Below, one piece after another: positions 19,296-27,444 of a stretch of 64,000 bases of DNA. The notes beneath the pieces are model-generated. The model saw nothing but the letters and a program-made list of their open reading frames with translations. It searched no databases and was not told where the DNA came from. Source of the stretch: Ruminococcus flavefaciens (GTDB taxonomy: Bacteria > Bacillota > Clostridia > Oscillospirales > Ruminococcaceae); the NCBI GenBank assembly GCA_015067005.1, contig SVNH01000001.1, positions 242,684 through 306,683 of the forward strand, written 5' to 3'. Made by a program: the position numbers and the translations under genes. Numbering within the stretch: position 1 is the stretch's first letter; each line of letters opens with the position of its first letter.

Positions 19296-19856
19296 TCAGG
19301 ATACCTCCTCGTCATCTGGTGAAGGTTTCTGGAATATGGTAACGTTGATTTTTCCGTAGTGGTAGGTCTTACGGCAGATGAAGCCTTCGGGGGTATCGGG
19401 AACAGGTGCTTCCTTTTCATATTCGCATATGATTGAGCCGCCTTCCTGAACTTTTTTAGCGCATAATGGGAGAAGCTGAGGGATATGTCCCTGATGATAG
19501 GGTGGATCAAGGATGATGATGTCAAATTTCTGACCTGTCATCCTGATATAATCATAACTGTCTCTTGTTATCACCTCTGCCTGACGAGCGAGACCGGAAG
19601 CGAGAAGATTATCATTAATGCATCTGATGGATTTCTGCGAACTGTCAACAAACACAGCACGTTTAGCGCCTCTGCTAAGAGCTTCTATCCCCATCTGACC
19701 GCTTCCTGCGAAGAGATCAAGCACATAAGCGTTTTCGATCTCGAATTGGATCGCAGAGAAAATAGCTTCCTTGACTTTATCAGTTGTCGGGCGGACATCG
19801 AGACCTTCAGGTGCTGAAAGCTTTCTGCCTCTTGCTATACCAGTGATAACTCTCAT
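19296..19856 (-). CDS. rsmD: 16S rRNA (guanine966-N2)-methyltransferase
   Basis: 186 residues from the ATG after TTTAGGAGATTTTTTA; eight extra upstream in-frame codons are unlikely. The SAM-binding motif VLDLFAGSGQMGIEALSRG and the catalytic DPPY (IIILDPPYHQG) are clear. It modifies G966 of 16S rRNA. A near-consensus promoter lies upstream. Confidence 0.95.
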   Translation of the reverse strand: MRVITGIARGRKLSAPEGLDVRPTTDKVKEAIFSAIQFEIENAYVLDLFAGSGQMGIEALSRGAKRAVFVDSSQKSIRCINDNLLASGLARQAEVITRDSYDYIRMTGQKFDIIILDPPYHQGHIPQLLPLCAKKVQEGGSIICEYEKEAPVPDTPEGFICRKTYHYGKINVTIFQKPSPDDEEVS

Positions 19857-19922
19857 TAAAAAATCTCCTAAAAAGCGCATTGAGTCCCGGAGTGGAACAT
19901 CATGTCATAGTTATACACTTAT

Positions 19923-19951
19923 ATTATAACTGTTTTTCTGATGTTTGTCTA
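19923..19951 (-). promoter_or_regulatory. Promoter of rsmD-coaD
   Basis: Read on the minus strand: TAGACA, 17 bases, TATAAT. The -10 is perfect and lies about 65 bases before the rsmD start. Confidence 0.75.
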
Positions 19952-20116
19952 TATTTTTTTGAAAAGATAGGCTATTTCCGACAAAAAACAAGTTCTCAAA
20001 GGGACACCATCTGAACATTGTGCCGAAATATCGGGGCGTTTTGCGGCTGAGATACACGATCAGAACGTGTTAATAAAAATTGATTTTGATAATTCAGTTA
20101 AATTGTATAAACATCA

Positions 20117-20145
20117 TTGACATTTTATTAAAATTGCGGTATAAT
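20117..20145 (+). promoter_or_regulatory. Promoter of the two-component operon
   Basis: TTGACA (20117-20122) and TATAAT (20140-20145), both perfect, are 17 bases apart, 43 bases upstream of the response regulator. Confidence 0.9.
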
Positions 20146-20187
20146 AATATTAATATTCGGACTATATAATGAAAAGAGGTAATTATC

Positions 20188-20895
20188 ATGGCTATGGAAA
20201 AGAATCTTAAAGTTCTTATCGTTGACGATGATAAGAATATTTGTGACCTTCTCAGGCTTTATCTCGAAAAGGATGGTTATGGCGTTATTCTTTCACACGA
20301 TGGTGAAGAAGCTGTTGTTAAATTCAATGCGCTCAAGCCGGATATTGTTCTGCTCGACATTATGCTGCCGGGTATGGATGGATGGCAGGTTTGCCGTGAG
20401 ATAAGAAAAAAATCGAATGTTCCGATAATCATGATAACCGCTAAGGGAGAGACAATTGATAAGGTTATCGGTCTTGAACTCGGCGCTGATGACTATATCG
20501 TCAAGCCTTTCGATGCAAAGGAAGTCATTGCACGTATCAATGCAGTAACTCGCCGCGTAGGCACAGGCAATGCTGAACCGGAAACAAGAGAAGTCGTTTA
20601 CGATAAACTGATCGTTAATATGACTCGATATGAACTCAGAGTTGCCGGTAAGACTATCGACACTCCGCCTAAGGAGCTTGAGCTTCTCTACTATCTTGCA
20701 TCTAATCCTAACCGCGTTTACACACGCGATCAGCTTCTTGATGAGGTATGGGGATTTGAATACTACGGCGATTCCCGTACAATTGATGTACATATCAAGC
20801 GTCTGCGTGAAAAGCTTGAGGGCGTTTCGGATCAGTGGGCACTAAAGACTGTCTGGGGCGTTGGATATAAGTTTGAGGCTGAAGAAGAGGACTGA
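20188..20895 (+). CDS. OmpR/PhoB-family response regulator
   Basis: 235 residues. The receiver domain has the acidic pair and phospho-acceptor (LIVDDDKN; DIVLLDIMLPGMDGW, Asp near residue 56) and the conserved Lys (YIVKPFDAKE). The C-terminal winged helix has RELLYYLASNPNRVYTRDQLL-type features (shown by ELELLYYLASNPNRV) and TVWGVGYKFE. It is a DNA-binding regulator partnered by the kinase downstream. A hairpin with GTTTTGTT between the two genes (20936-20960) may lower kinase expression relative to the regulator. Confidence 0.95.
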   Translation: MAMEKNLKVLIVDDDKNICDLLRLYLEKDGYGVILSHDGEEAVVKFNALKPDIVLLDIMLPGMDGWQVCREIRKKSNVPIIMITAKGETIDKVIGLELGADDYIVKPFDAKEVIARINAVTRRVGTGNAEPETREVVYDKLIVNMTRYELRVAGKTIDTPPKELELLYYLASNPNRVYTRDQLLDEVWGFEYYGDSRTIDVHIKRLREKLEGVSDQWALKTVWGVGYKFEAEEED

Positions 20896-20935
20896 TACTT
20901 TCATAGGAAAGTTCATCTGAAGCAGATCATTTATT

Positions 20936-20960
20936 GGGGGACTGTCGTCCCCCGTTTTGT
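20936..20960 (+). terminator. Partial terminator between regulator and kinase
   Basis: GGGGGAC-TGTC-GTCCCCC is followed by GTTTTGTT. The 7-bp GC-rich stem with an imperfect T tail suggests partial termination inside the operon. Confidence 0.6.
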
Positions 20961-20994
20961 TAAGCAGCATTTTATTGCATAAGGGGTGGAATAT

Positions 20995-22479
20995 GTGGAT
21001 AAAAGCAAAAGTTCGTATTACAGGCTGGCAAGATACGTTTATATAGTTATCCTTACTATGCTTGTGGTCATAGGTGTAATAGTTGTAACTGTAAGTTCGG
21101 CTATGTATAAGAATGAAAAGCTTACCGAGCTTCAGGATACGGGTAATCTGTTCATTGGCTGCATCAAGGAGGAATATAAGAAGGAAGGCAGGATCGACAG
21201 CAAGCTTATGCACGATTTTCACGGTGCATTGCTTAAAGAAAAGAATATCGAGGCTTTCATCTATGATGCTGATGGAAATTGCGTTGTTTCACCGAATGAT
21301 TATGAGATCGAGCTTTCTTCGGGAAAATTCAACTTTTCAAAGAGCACCAAGGATCCTGAGCCGCTTTCGGATTCCATGCTTGAAGCCCTTGAGGACGATT
21401 ATTACCTTGAACTTGATAAAAACGGCTATTCCAAGAACGAGCCGCGGCTTACCTATGGCAGACGCATTTTCCTGAAAACTGATGATTCTGGTATACCCGT
21501 GAGGATGTATGCTGTCTTCTATGGCGTCACCAACAGCATCAATTCGTTTATACTCAAGATCACGCTATATTATCTTTTGATAGCACTGGTTATCGCTATT
21601 GCTGCATACCTTATTATAAGGCGGCGTATGAAGAAGCTTGAAAGCTATGAGGAGGAATTCCTGAGAATTGCTGCAATGTATGCAAAGGGCAATTTCTCCG
21701 AGACTATCAGTACAGATTTCGATGGCGGTATGAAGGAGATAGCGGAATACGTAAATGCTCTTGCTTCAAATATTGAAAACAGCGAGGATACCAGCAAGAC
21801 TTTCATTGCGAATGTCTCTCACGAACTCAGAACACCTATAACAACGGTAGGCGGCTTCGTTGACGGCATCCTTGACGGTACTATTCCAAAGGCACGTCAG
21901 AACGAGTATCTTGTTCTCGTATCAAAGGAAATACACCGTCTGAAGATACTGATCTCGTCTATGCTGAATATGACTAAGTACGAATCAGGCTCGCTTGTTC
22001 CGAATTTCCGCGAGGCTAATATAACGGATCTCGTTATACAGACTGTTCTTATGTTTGAGAAGAAGATAGAAGCTAAGCAGCTTGACGTTTTCGGTCTCGA
22101 CAGCGGAAGGCTCAACGTCTATATTGATGTTGACCTCATGCAGCAGGTGATCTATAACCTCGTTGAGAACGCTGTTAAGTTTGTAGATCAGGCAGGAACT
22201 CTCGTTTTCCGTTTTGATAAGACCGAAGAATGGTACGAGATCGGTATAAAGAATACCGGTGAAGGTCTCAAGGATTCTGAGATACAGCAGGTATTCGACA
22301 GGTTCTATAAGACCGATTCTTCACGCGGCAAGGATACAACAGGTCTTGGTCTCGGACTTTCTATATCACGAAAGATAGTTCACCTTCATAAGGGACATAT
22401 CGTTGTAAAAAGCGTTTACGGCGAATATACAGAGTTTATAATTCAGCTGCCTATTATTGATAAAAAGCCGAAGCAGTAA
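20995..22479 (+). CDS. Membrane sensor histidine kinase
   Basis: About 494 residues. TM1 is near 14-38, an extracytoplasmic sensor region of about 140 residues follows, then TM2 (YYLLIALVIAIAAYLIIRRR) and a linker. The H-box FIANVSHELRTPITTVGGFV, N-box (VIYNLVENAVKF), G1 and G2 (TTGLGLGLSISRKI) are all present. The G1 box reads KNTGEG, with Asn where Asp is usual. I prefer the GTG at 20995, eight bases after AAGGGG; a GTG at 20986 overlaps that site. The sensed signal is unknown. Confidence 0.93.
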   Translation: MDKSKSSYYRLARYVYIVILTMLVVIGVIVVTVSSAMYKNEKLTELQDTGNLFIGCIKEEYKKEGRIDSKLMHDFHGALLKEKNIEAFIYDADGNCVVSPNDYEIELSSGKFNFSKSTKDPEPLSDSMLEALEDDYYLELDKNGYSKNEPRLTYGRRIFLKTDDSGIPVRMYAVFYGVTNSINSFILKITLYYLLIALVIAIAAYLIIRRRMKKLESYEEEFLRIAAMYAKGNFSETISTDFDGGMKEIAEYVNALASNIENSEDTSKTFIANVSHELRTPITTVGGFVDGILDGTIPKARQNEYLVLVSKEIHRLKILISSMLNMTKYESGSLVPNFREANITDLVIQTVLMFEKKIEAKQLDVFGLDSGRLNVYIDVDLMQQVIYNLVENAVKFVDQAGTLVFRFDKTEEWYEIGIKNTGEGLKDSEIQQVFDRFYKTDSSRGKDTTGLGLGLSISRKIVHLHKGHIVVKSVYGEYTEFIIQLPIIDKKPKQ

Positions 22480-22520
22480 TGTGAAAAAGGGAAAATAACT
22501 TTTTGGCGCTTGTCTTGGAA

Positions 22521-22548
22521 TTGAATGGATCTGGGTTTGTGGTATAAT
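22521..22548 (+). promoter_or_regulatory. Promoter of the HtrA-like protease gene
   Basis: TTGAAT and a perfect TATAAT are separated by 16 bases, about 92 bases upstream of the chosen start. Confidence 0.65.
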
Positions 22549-22639
22549 ACGCAATTGCGAACGCCGGATGCGAAATAGCCACCCAAAAATTCATATGCCC
22601 TGTGAAAATTCAGATACTTCACGGCATGAAAGGAGATTT

Positions 22640-24022
22640 ATGGACGTTAACAGCAAGGACGAAGAGAATTCATACATACCTCAGCATGAGAAAACAGCTG
22701 AGGATAGTATGGATATACCTGTCGATAATAAAGATAATACGCGGCAGGTGGAATACGATGAGTTTATGTACGAGCCGATAGGCTTCGAGGAACTTGAAAA
22801 GAAAGAAGAACTTCTCAGGGCTTCTTCAAAGAAGAAAAGGGCAGGACGTACCAAAGGCGAGAGAGCTGCTATTCTGCTTTTTTCATTCCTGATAGTGGTC
22901 TCGCTTTCAGCAGCCGGTTTTGGTATTGTACGGGACATCTCACGAAGCAACGAGGCTATCAACAAGATAGTTGAAACACAGAAAGTTGTTATCTACCGTA
23001 ATTCAAAGCCGGAAGGTGCTAATGATCCTGAGAATTTCAAGGATGATGAGGGAAGATATACTATCGAGGGCGCTGCGGCTGCCGTTATAGACTCGATAGT
23101 GGAGATATATACTTACAAAGATGCTTCACATAACACTTTCCTCGGAAGCGGTTCCGGAATAGTGACCTCAGATGACGGCTATATCGTAACCAATGCCCAT
23201 GTGCTCCAGTCGGACGGTTACCATACTATCAAGACACGCAGCGGTGATGTCTACGATGCTAAGATAATAGGCAGAGATGCTAAAACGGATATTGCTGTTA
23301 TCAAGGTAAGTGATGCTGAGCTTGTTCCGGCTGTTTTCGGAAATTCCGATGAAACAGTAGTCGGAGAACAGGTGATAGCGGTCGGAAATCCGGCAGGACT
23401 CTCCTCGACTGTTACTGACGGTATCGTATCGCACATCGGCAGAAAGGTTCGCGGCGACAATAATACAGGTTTCGAGATGGAATGTATCCAGACCAATGCA
23501 CAGATAAGCCCCGGAAATTCCGGCGGTGCGCTTGTTAATATGTATGGGCAGGTGATCGGCATAACCTCTTCAAAGCTTGTCAGCAGTACGCTTGAAGGTC
23601 TGGGATTTGCAATTACTATCAATGAGGCGATGCCGATAATCGAGCAGCTTATTGACAAGGGCTACATCGAGGGACGTTTCAGAATTGGTATAAGTCTCCT
23701 TGATACGAGCACAGCAGCGAAACGCTCTGCGATAGAATCTTCTCTCGGCTACCCTATCCCGGATGAACTCCGCGGAATATTCGTTGAGAAGATATACGAT
23801 GACAGTGATCTCAAGAACACGGAAATGAAAGAAAAGGACTTCATCACCGCAGTAAACGGCAAGGAAGTTCTCACATATAACGAATTCTATGATGCTATCA
23901 GCAGTCAGTATGGAGTAGGTGACAGAGTTCCTGCGACCTGCGCTCATGTTGACGAAAACGGCGAAATATCGTATTATGATATTGAGTTCGGACTTATCGA
24001 AGACCGCTCAGGTGATTTCTGA
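22640..24022 (+). CDS. HtrA/DegP-family serine protease with PDZ domain
   Basis: 460 residues from the ATG after AAAGGAGATTT. An acidic cytoplasmic N-terminus (about 75 residues) leads to one TM segment (AAILLFSFLIVVSLSAAGFG). The trypsin-like domain has His in VTNAHVLQ, Asp in KTDIAVIKV and Ser in SPGNSGGALVN. A PDZ domain follows (about 350-460). It degrades or refolds damaged envelope proteins outside the membrane. It is convergent with the next gene and has no terminator in the 3-base gap; its terminator lies inside that gene. Confidence 0.95.
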   Translation: MDVNSKDEENSYIPQHEKTAEDSMDIPVDNKDNTRQVEYDEFMYEPIGFEELEKKEELLRASSKKKRAGRTKGERAAILLFSFLIVVSLSAAGFGIVRDISRSNEAINKIVETQKVVIYRNSKPEGANDPENFKDDEGRYTIEGAAAAVIDSIVEIYTYKDASHNTFLGSGSGIVTSDDGYIVTNAHVLQSDGYHTIKTRSGDVYDAKIIGRDAKTDIAVIKVSDAELVPAVFGNSDETVVGEQVIAVGNPAGLSSTVTDGIVSHIGRKVRGDNNTGFEMECIQTNAQISPGNSGGALVNMYGQVIGITSSKLVSSTLEGLGFAITINEAMPIIEQLIDKGYIEGRFRIGISLLDTSTAAKRSAIESSLGYPIPDELRGIFVEKIYDDSDLKNTEMKEKDFITAVNGKEVLTYNEFYDAISSQYGVGDRVPATCAHVDENGEISYYDIEFGLIEDRSGDF

Positions 24023-24025
24023 TGT

Positions 24026-24424
24026 CTAATTCATAAGATTTTTGGGGCGTTTTGAATTAACGCCGTAAACTCCTCCTGCACCGCCTGATGCGGTAAGCAG
24101 AAGGAGTTTTTTTATGCTGGTCATATTGCCGGCAAGCAGCAGAGCGGCGGCTGAGAGGGCTGCGTAGATCAGTAAGCCGCAGATGATACCCTCTGCGAGA
24201 CCTCGCTTCCGGCGGTGTTTGCCGTTGAAATAAGCGCCGGCGTAAGAGCCTGAAACACATGAAGCTGCATTGAACCATTCTGCAAGCTGCATATTACCGA
24301 TGAGTTTAAGTATCATAAGCGAGAACAGCATAGTGGTGACAAGACTGCATATTATTCCGAATAAAGCCGATAAGGAGATGCCTGAAGCAGCATTGGTCCA
24401 GATGCTCCGGCGATGTTTGCGCAT
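24026..24424 (-). CDS. Small four-TM membrane protein, TIGR04086-like
   Basis: 132 residues with four hydrophobic segments (about 15-35, 41-65, 78-98 and 103-122) and the loop YFNGKHRRKRGLAEGIICGL. It resembles the TIGR04086/YrzE-like family of unknown function, often found beside yajC in Clostridia. Its GGAGG ribosome site forms the 3' arm of a long hairpin that also looks like the yajC terminator. Confidence 0.65.
   Translation of the reverse strand: MRKHRRSIWTNAASGISLSALFGIICSLVTTMLFSLMILKLIGNMQLAEWFNAASCVSGSYAGAYFNGKHRRKRGLAEGIICGLLIYAALSAAALLLAGNMTSIKKLLLLTASGGAGGVYGVNSKRPKNLMN
24067..24114 (+). terminator. Terminator of htrA, embedded in the convergent gene
   Basis: AAACTCCT...AGGAGTTT with inner pairs CTGC/GCAG and CCGC/GCGG and a CTGAT loop is followed by seven T on the plus strand. 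It lies within the last 30 codons of the minus-strand membrane protein gene and is the only terminator seen for htrA. Confidence 0.75.
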
Positions 24425-24470
24425 AAAAAGACCTCCGCAAAGAATGTTTTTACTAATTCTATGCGGAGGT
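24425..24470 (-). terminator. yajC terminator hairpin that includes the next gene's ribosome site
   Basis: Fifteen-base arms (24431-24445 and 24456-24470, one mismatch) enclose a 10-base loop and are followed on the minus strand by CTTTTTATG. The 3' arm contains the GGAGG used by the downstream membrane protein gene, whose ATG follows 7 bases later. Confidence 0.75.
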
Positions 24471-24496
24471 TACTTTGGTTATTCGTTTAAAGAGGT

Positions 24497-25036
24497 TCAA
24501 TCCTCATCTGAATCCTTTTTTTTCTTGGATTTCTTTGACTTCTTGTTTTCGTCCTCATCTGCGAGCTTTGCAGGTGCAAGACCGGCAGACTTCTTTGCAG
24601 CGGCAGCTGCCTTAGCTTCTTTCATACGTTCCATAGCGGTAACGTTTTCAGTGATAGCCCAGTTTTTGATCCTGAGCTTCTGTCTTTCGCCGCCTGTTTC
24701 GATAACGACAGTGTCATCGCCTGTACGAACTACGATACCAACGATACCGCCGCCTGTGACGATCTCATCACCAACCTGAAGACTATCCTGCATTTCCTTC
24801 ATTTCGCGTTCTCTTTTCTTTTGAGGTTTGATAGCGATGAAATAGAGAAGAGCAAACATTATAACGAGCGGAAGAACGAGTGAAAGCAGAGCGCTTCCGG
24901 TTGAACCGCCGCTTGAACTTGAAGAAGTAGCAGCCTGAGTAGCGTCTTCAGCGTAAGCAGAAACAGCAGTTAAAGCAGCAGCCGAAGCGGTTATGAAAGC
25001 AGCTGAAATTGAAGCGAGCATTTTTTTGATTCTCAT
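24497..25036 (-). CDS. yajC: Sec translocon accessory subunit YajC
   Basis: 179 residues, longer than the usual 90-110. The core is a TM segment (LVLPLVIMFALLYFIAIKPQ) and the YajC domain (MQDSLQVGDEIVTGGGIVG). It adds an N-terminal signal-peptide-like segment (LTAVSAYAED), a Ser/Gly-rich spacer and a highly charged C-terminal tail of K and D/E blocks. YajC associates with SecDF. The extra N-terminal segment suggests a cleaved signal peptide with the TM helix entering afterwards. Confidence 0.92.
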   Translation of the reverse strand: MRIKKMLASISAAFITASAAALTAVSAYAEDATQAATSSSSSGGSTGSALLSLVLPLVIMFALLYFIAIKPQKKREREMKEMQDSLQVGDEIVTGGGIVGIVVRTGDDTVVIETGGERQKLRIKNWAITENVTAMERMKEAKAAAAAKKSAGLAPAKLADEDENKKSKKSKKKKDSDED

Positions 25037-25086
25037 AAATTATCTCCATTCTGCCGCGGAAAGCGGCGCTGTAAAATACAAAGAAT

Positions 25087-25115
25087 ATTATAACATATAA
25101 TTGTATTGATTGCAA
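25087..25115 (-). promoter_or_regulatory. Promoter of yajC
   Basis: Read on the minus strand: TTGCAA, 17 bases, TATAAT, about 50 bases before the yajC start. Confidence 0.8.
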
Positions 25116-25154
25116 GCATTTTAGAGAAATTTATGCTGCCGGCATAGGGCAGGA

Positions 25155-25754
25155 TCACGTATCTTCCTTGTGATAGATTATCGGACGCAGCTGAATGCCG
25201 TTCATAGCAGCTTCGATCGCCTGCGGTATCATTTCAAATTCAGCCACAAGTGAAGCGGGTTTCTTTTCAATATCATCCTGAAGCATGGGTACGAAATAGT
25301 AGTTCTTGCGGTTGAAGAGTTCGCCTATATTCTTTGCAGAACCGAGCATTGAGTCATTTGATGCTATTGCAAGGAGAACCGGTTTTCCGGCGCGGAGATG
25401 AGATTTAACAGCCATTGTTACTGCTGAATCGGTTATGCCGTTGGCAAGTTTAGCGGCTGTATTCGAGGTGCATGGTGCTACGACCATAATATCGGTCATA
25501 GAGCGGGGGCCTATCGGCTCGGCGGCTGATATATCGGTTATTACCTCTCTGCCGCTTATGGCTTCAAGCCTGAGTACGTTTTCAGCGGCAGTTCCGAAGC
25601 GAGTTGATATAGTTGAAGCGTTTTCAGACATTATCGGGATGAGTTCGGCACCGTTTCCGACAAGCTTTTCAGCAACACTGAAGCTTCTGCTGAAGGTGCA
25701 GAAGGATCCTGTCATCGCATAGCCTATCCTCATTCCCTTGAGTGATTTGTTCAC
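25155..25754 (-). CDS. spoVFB: Dipicolinate synthase subunit B (flavoprotein)
   Basis: 199 residues of the flavoprotein (UbiX/LTP-like) fold: MRIGYAMTGSFCTFSRS, VVAPCTSNTAAKLANGITD and LLAIASNDSMLGSA. With subunit A it converts dihydrodipicolinate into dipicolinic acid in the mother cell of sporulating Firmicutes. It starts 3 bases after the A-subunit stop, the standard dpaA-dpaB arrangement. Confidence 0.92.
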   Translation of the reverse strand: MNKSLKGMRIGYAMTGSFCTFSRSFSVAEKLVGNGAELIPIMSENASTISTRFGTAAENVLRLEAISGREVITDISAAEPIGPRSMTDIMVVAPCTSNTAAKLANGITDSAVTMAVKSHLRAGKPVLLAIASNDSMLGSAKNIGELFNRKNYYFVPMLQDDIEKKPASLVAEFEMIPQAIEAAMNGIQLRPIIYHKEDT

Positions 25755-25757
25755 GTA

Positions 25758-26615
25758 TTAAAGCCCCCTTTCAGCAAGCATTGTCTCGATGGTTTCTGCA
25801 ATTATTTCTCCTGCTGTTACAGGAGCGGTCTTGCCGGGCAGACCAAGTGCCCAGACAGCTTTTATACCAAGTTCTCTGGCAGCTTCAAAGTCTATACCTC
25901 CGGGCTTTGAGGCGAGGTCTATGAAGAGAGTGGTGTCGCTGAACTGAGTGAGAGATCCGCGGTCGAAGATAAGTTCCGGAACGGTGTTGAAAACGAGATC
26001 ATAGCTGCCGTCGATGTTCAGCGATGAAATGTGTCTGATACCGGCGATACGTGCTTTAGCCGTGCCGCGTTCACTGCGGACAGCTGCTGTGACATCTGCA
26101 CCAAAGCCTTTAAGAACAGCAGCTAAAGCAGTTCCGATCCTGCCGAGCCCTACGATAAGAACACGCAGACCATTTATAGTTACAGGCAGTTCTTCAAGGG
26201 CTATCTGGACAGCACCTTCAGCGGTCGGAACTGCATTTTTAAGACTGAGTTCTTCGCGGTTAAGATACTCATATATACCGAATCCTGAAAAGATGCTTCT
26301 GAGCCTTTCGTCAGCCTTTCCAACGAAAACGGTACCGTCCTCGCGAAGCATATCTCTTATATATTCAGGACGCAGTTCGGATGAACTGTAAGGTGTGTTC
26401 AGCATACCGTTCTCATCAAGAGGTATCACCGGCAGAACAACACAGTCATAGCAGTGCTTCTGCATTGTGTCGGTCTTCATATCGTACATTTCGAGCGGTA
26501 TAAACTCATCGTCAAAACCAATAACTGCCGCCGGGAGGTCAAGCGAAAGTCTCTTCGCGCAGTATATCTGACGCATATCTCCGCCGGCAATAAGTATATT
26601 CGATTCTTTTATCAT
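25758..26615 (-). CDS. spoVFA: Dipicolinate synthase subunit A
   Basis: 285 residues. The N-terminal domain (DMRQIYCAKRLSLDLPAAVI) is specific to DpaA, and a Rossmann NAD(P) fold follows (VLIVGLGRIGTALAAVLKGF). It oxidises the lysine-pathway intermediate to dipicolinate together with subunit B. Its presence implies that the organism has, or recently had, the ability to form heat-resistant endospores. Confidence 0.93.
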   Translation of the reverse strand: MIKESNILIAGGDMRQIYCAKRLSLDLPAAVIGFDDEFIPLEMYDMKTDTMQKHCYDCVVLPVIPLDENGMLNTPYSSSELRPEYIRDMLREDGTVFVGKADERLRSIFSGFGIYEYLNREELSLKNAVPTAEGAVQIALEELPVTINGLRVLIVGLGRIGTALAAVLKGFGADVTAAVRSERGTAKARIAGIRHISSLNIDGSYDLVFNTVPELIFDRGSLTQFSDTTLFIDLASKPGGIDFEAARELGIKAVWALGLPGKTAPVTAGEIIAETIETMLAERGL

Positions 26616-26673
26616 ATTATTATCCTTTCTGCCGCCATTTTGTTTTCCGGCAGCATTAATACTTTCCGTTTAC

Positions 26674-26681
26674 ATTATATG
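26674..26681 (-). promoter_or_regulatory. Possible sporulation-type -10 element of dpaA
   Basis: CATATAAT on the minus strand, 58 bases before dpaA, fits the CATANNNT -10 of mother-cell sigma factors E/K, as expected for spoVF. It also contains a sigma-A-like TATAAT, and I see no convincing -35, so the assignment is weak. Confidence 0.3.
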
Positions 26682-26730
26682 AAAAACTGGTATTTTTGCC
26701 ACCTACAATTAATCCTTTAAACATTTATTG

Positions 26731-26759
26731 TTGACAAATCTTCGGCACTATGATATAAT
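26731..26759 (+). promoter_or_regulatory. Promoter of the YbjN-like gene
   Basis: TTGACA and TATAAT, both perfect, with 17-base spacing, 39 bases upstream of the start at 26799. Confidence 0.9.
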
Positions 26760-26798
26760 AAAATGTATAAAAACCAAGCGCATAAAAAGGAGAAATTT

Positions 26799-27242
26799 AT
26801 GAACAATACATTAAACAAGTTTGCTGATTACCTTAAATCTCAGGGATTTGAAATACATACAAAGGATGATAATGAGGACGCTGTCTGGTTTCAGGTAAAG
26901 CTTCCGAATTTTGATGCTGCTCCGCTGTTTTTCCTCAGCTATACAGAGTCAACAAACACCATGCTCATAATGGTTAGCCGCATGGTGAGATTCCGCGGCG
27001 TTAATACCCACATCATGCAGCTTATCAACTTTTTCAACGGTGATCCTTCCACTATGAACTGCAAAATGTTCATAGATATGAACGGCGAACTCATTGTAAG
27101 CTGTTCATGCTTCCTCGACAGTAAGGACCCTTACGAGAGCATAATCCAGTATATGGATATTACCGTAAGTGCTCTTGACCATCATCTGCCGCTAATGATC
27201 GAGGAAATGGAGAATTCTTCCGATCCAAAGGAAGCAGAATAA
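26799..27242 (+). CDS. YbjN-like small cytosolic protein
   Basis: 147 residues from the ATG after AAAAGGAGAAATTT; an upstream in-frame ATG at 26763 overlaps the promoter. The alternating strand/helix pattern, with HIMQLINFFNGDPSTMNCKM followed by an acidic strand and SALDHHLPLMIEEME, resembles YbjN-type domains, which share the fold of type III secretion chaperones. Function is unknown. It is a single-gene unit with a consensus promoter. Confidence 0.6.
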   Translation: MNNTLNKFADYLKSQGFEIHTKDDNEDAVWFQVKLPNFDAAPLFFLSYTESTNTMLIMVSRMVRFRGVNTHIMQLINFFNGDPSTMNCKMFIDMNGELIVSCSCFLDSKDPYESIIQYMDITVSALDHHLPLMIEEMENSSDPKEAE

Positions 27243-27347
27243 CTGACATTCCGGATAATACACGCCTGTATATACTTTTAGTACATTTATTTTTGTACAA
27301 ATCGTAGATTTTTATTGTCGTTTTTGACAAAAACACCTTTATCCTCT

Positions 27348-27375
27348 TTAACTTTTCGTTTATATATGATAAAAT
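27348..27375 (+). promoter_or_regulatory. Possible promoter of the CAP-dockerin gene
   Basis: TTAACT, 16 bases, TAAAAT, about 70 bases upstream of the start. Two small inverted repeats precede it (GTAC/GTAC around 27280 and TTGTC/GACAA around 27315-27330), in a region with no gene. Confidence 0.4.
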
Positions 27376-27444
27376 TATATCGTGGTTAAATGCTGCTTGC
27401 CGGTTATGATAAGTCTTTCCGGTGACGTTCGGAGGTGTGGTGTC

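Larger units (their letters stand above)
19881..20187. other. Divergent intergenic region between rsmD and the response regulator
   Basis: No gene is visible in these 307 bases. The region holds the two outward-facing promoters listed separately. The centre (about 19980-20100) shows only scattered short A/T runs and no strong repeat. Confidence 0.7.

Noticed and set aside
24270..24779. 169-codon plus-strand frame opposite yajC and the small membrane protein gene
   Set aside because: It is the complement of two well-supported genes, has no ribosome site and spans their terminator hairpin.
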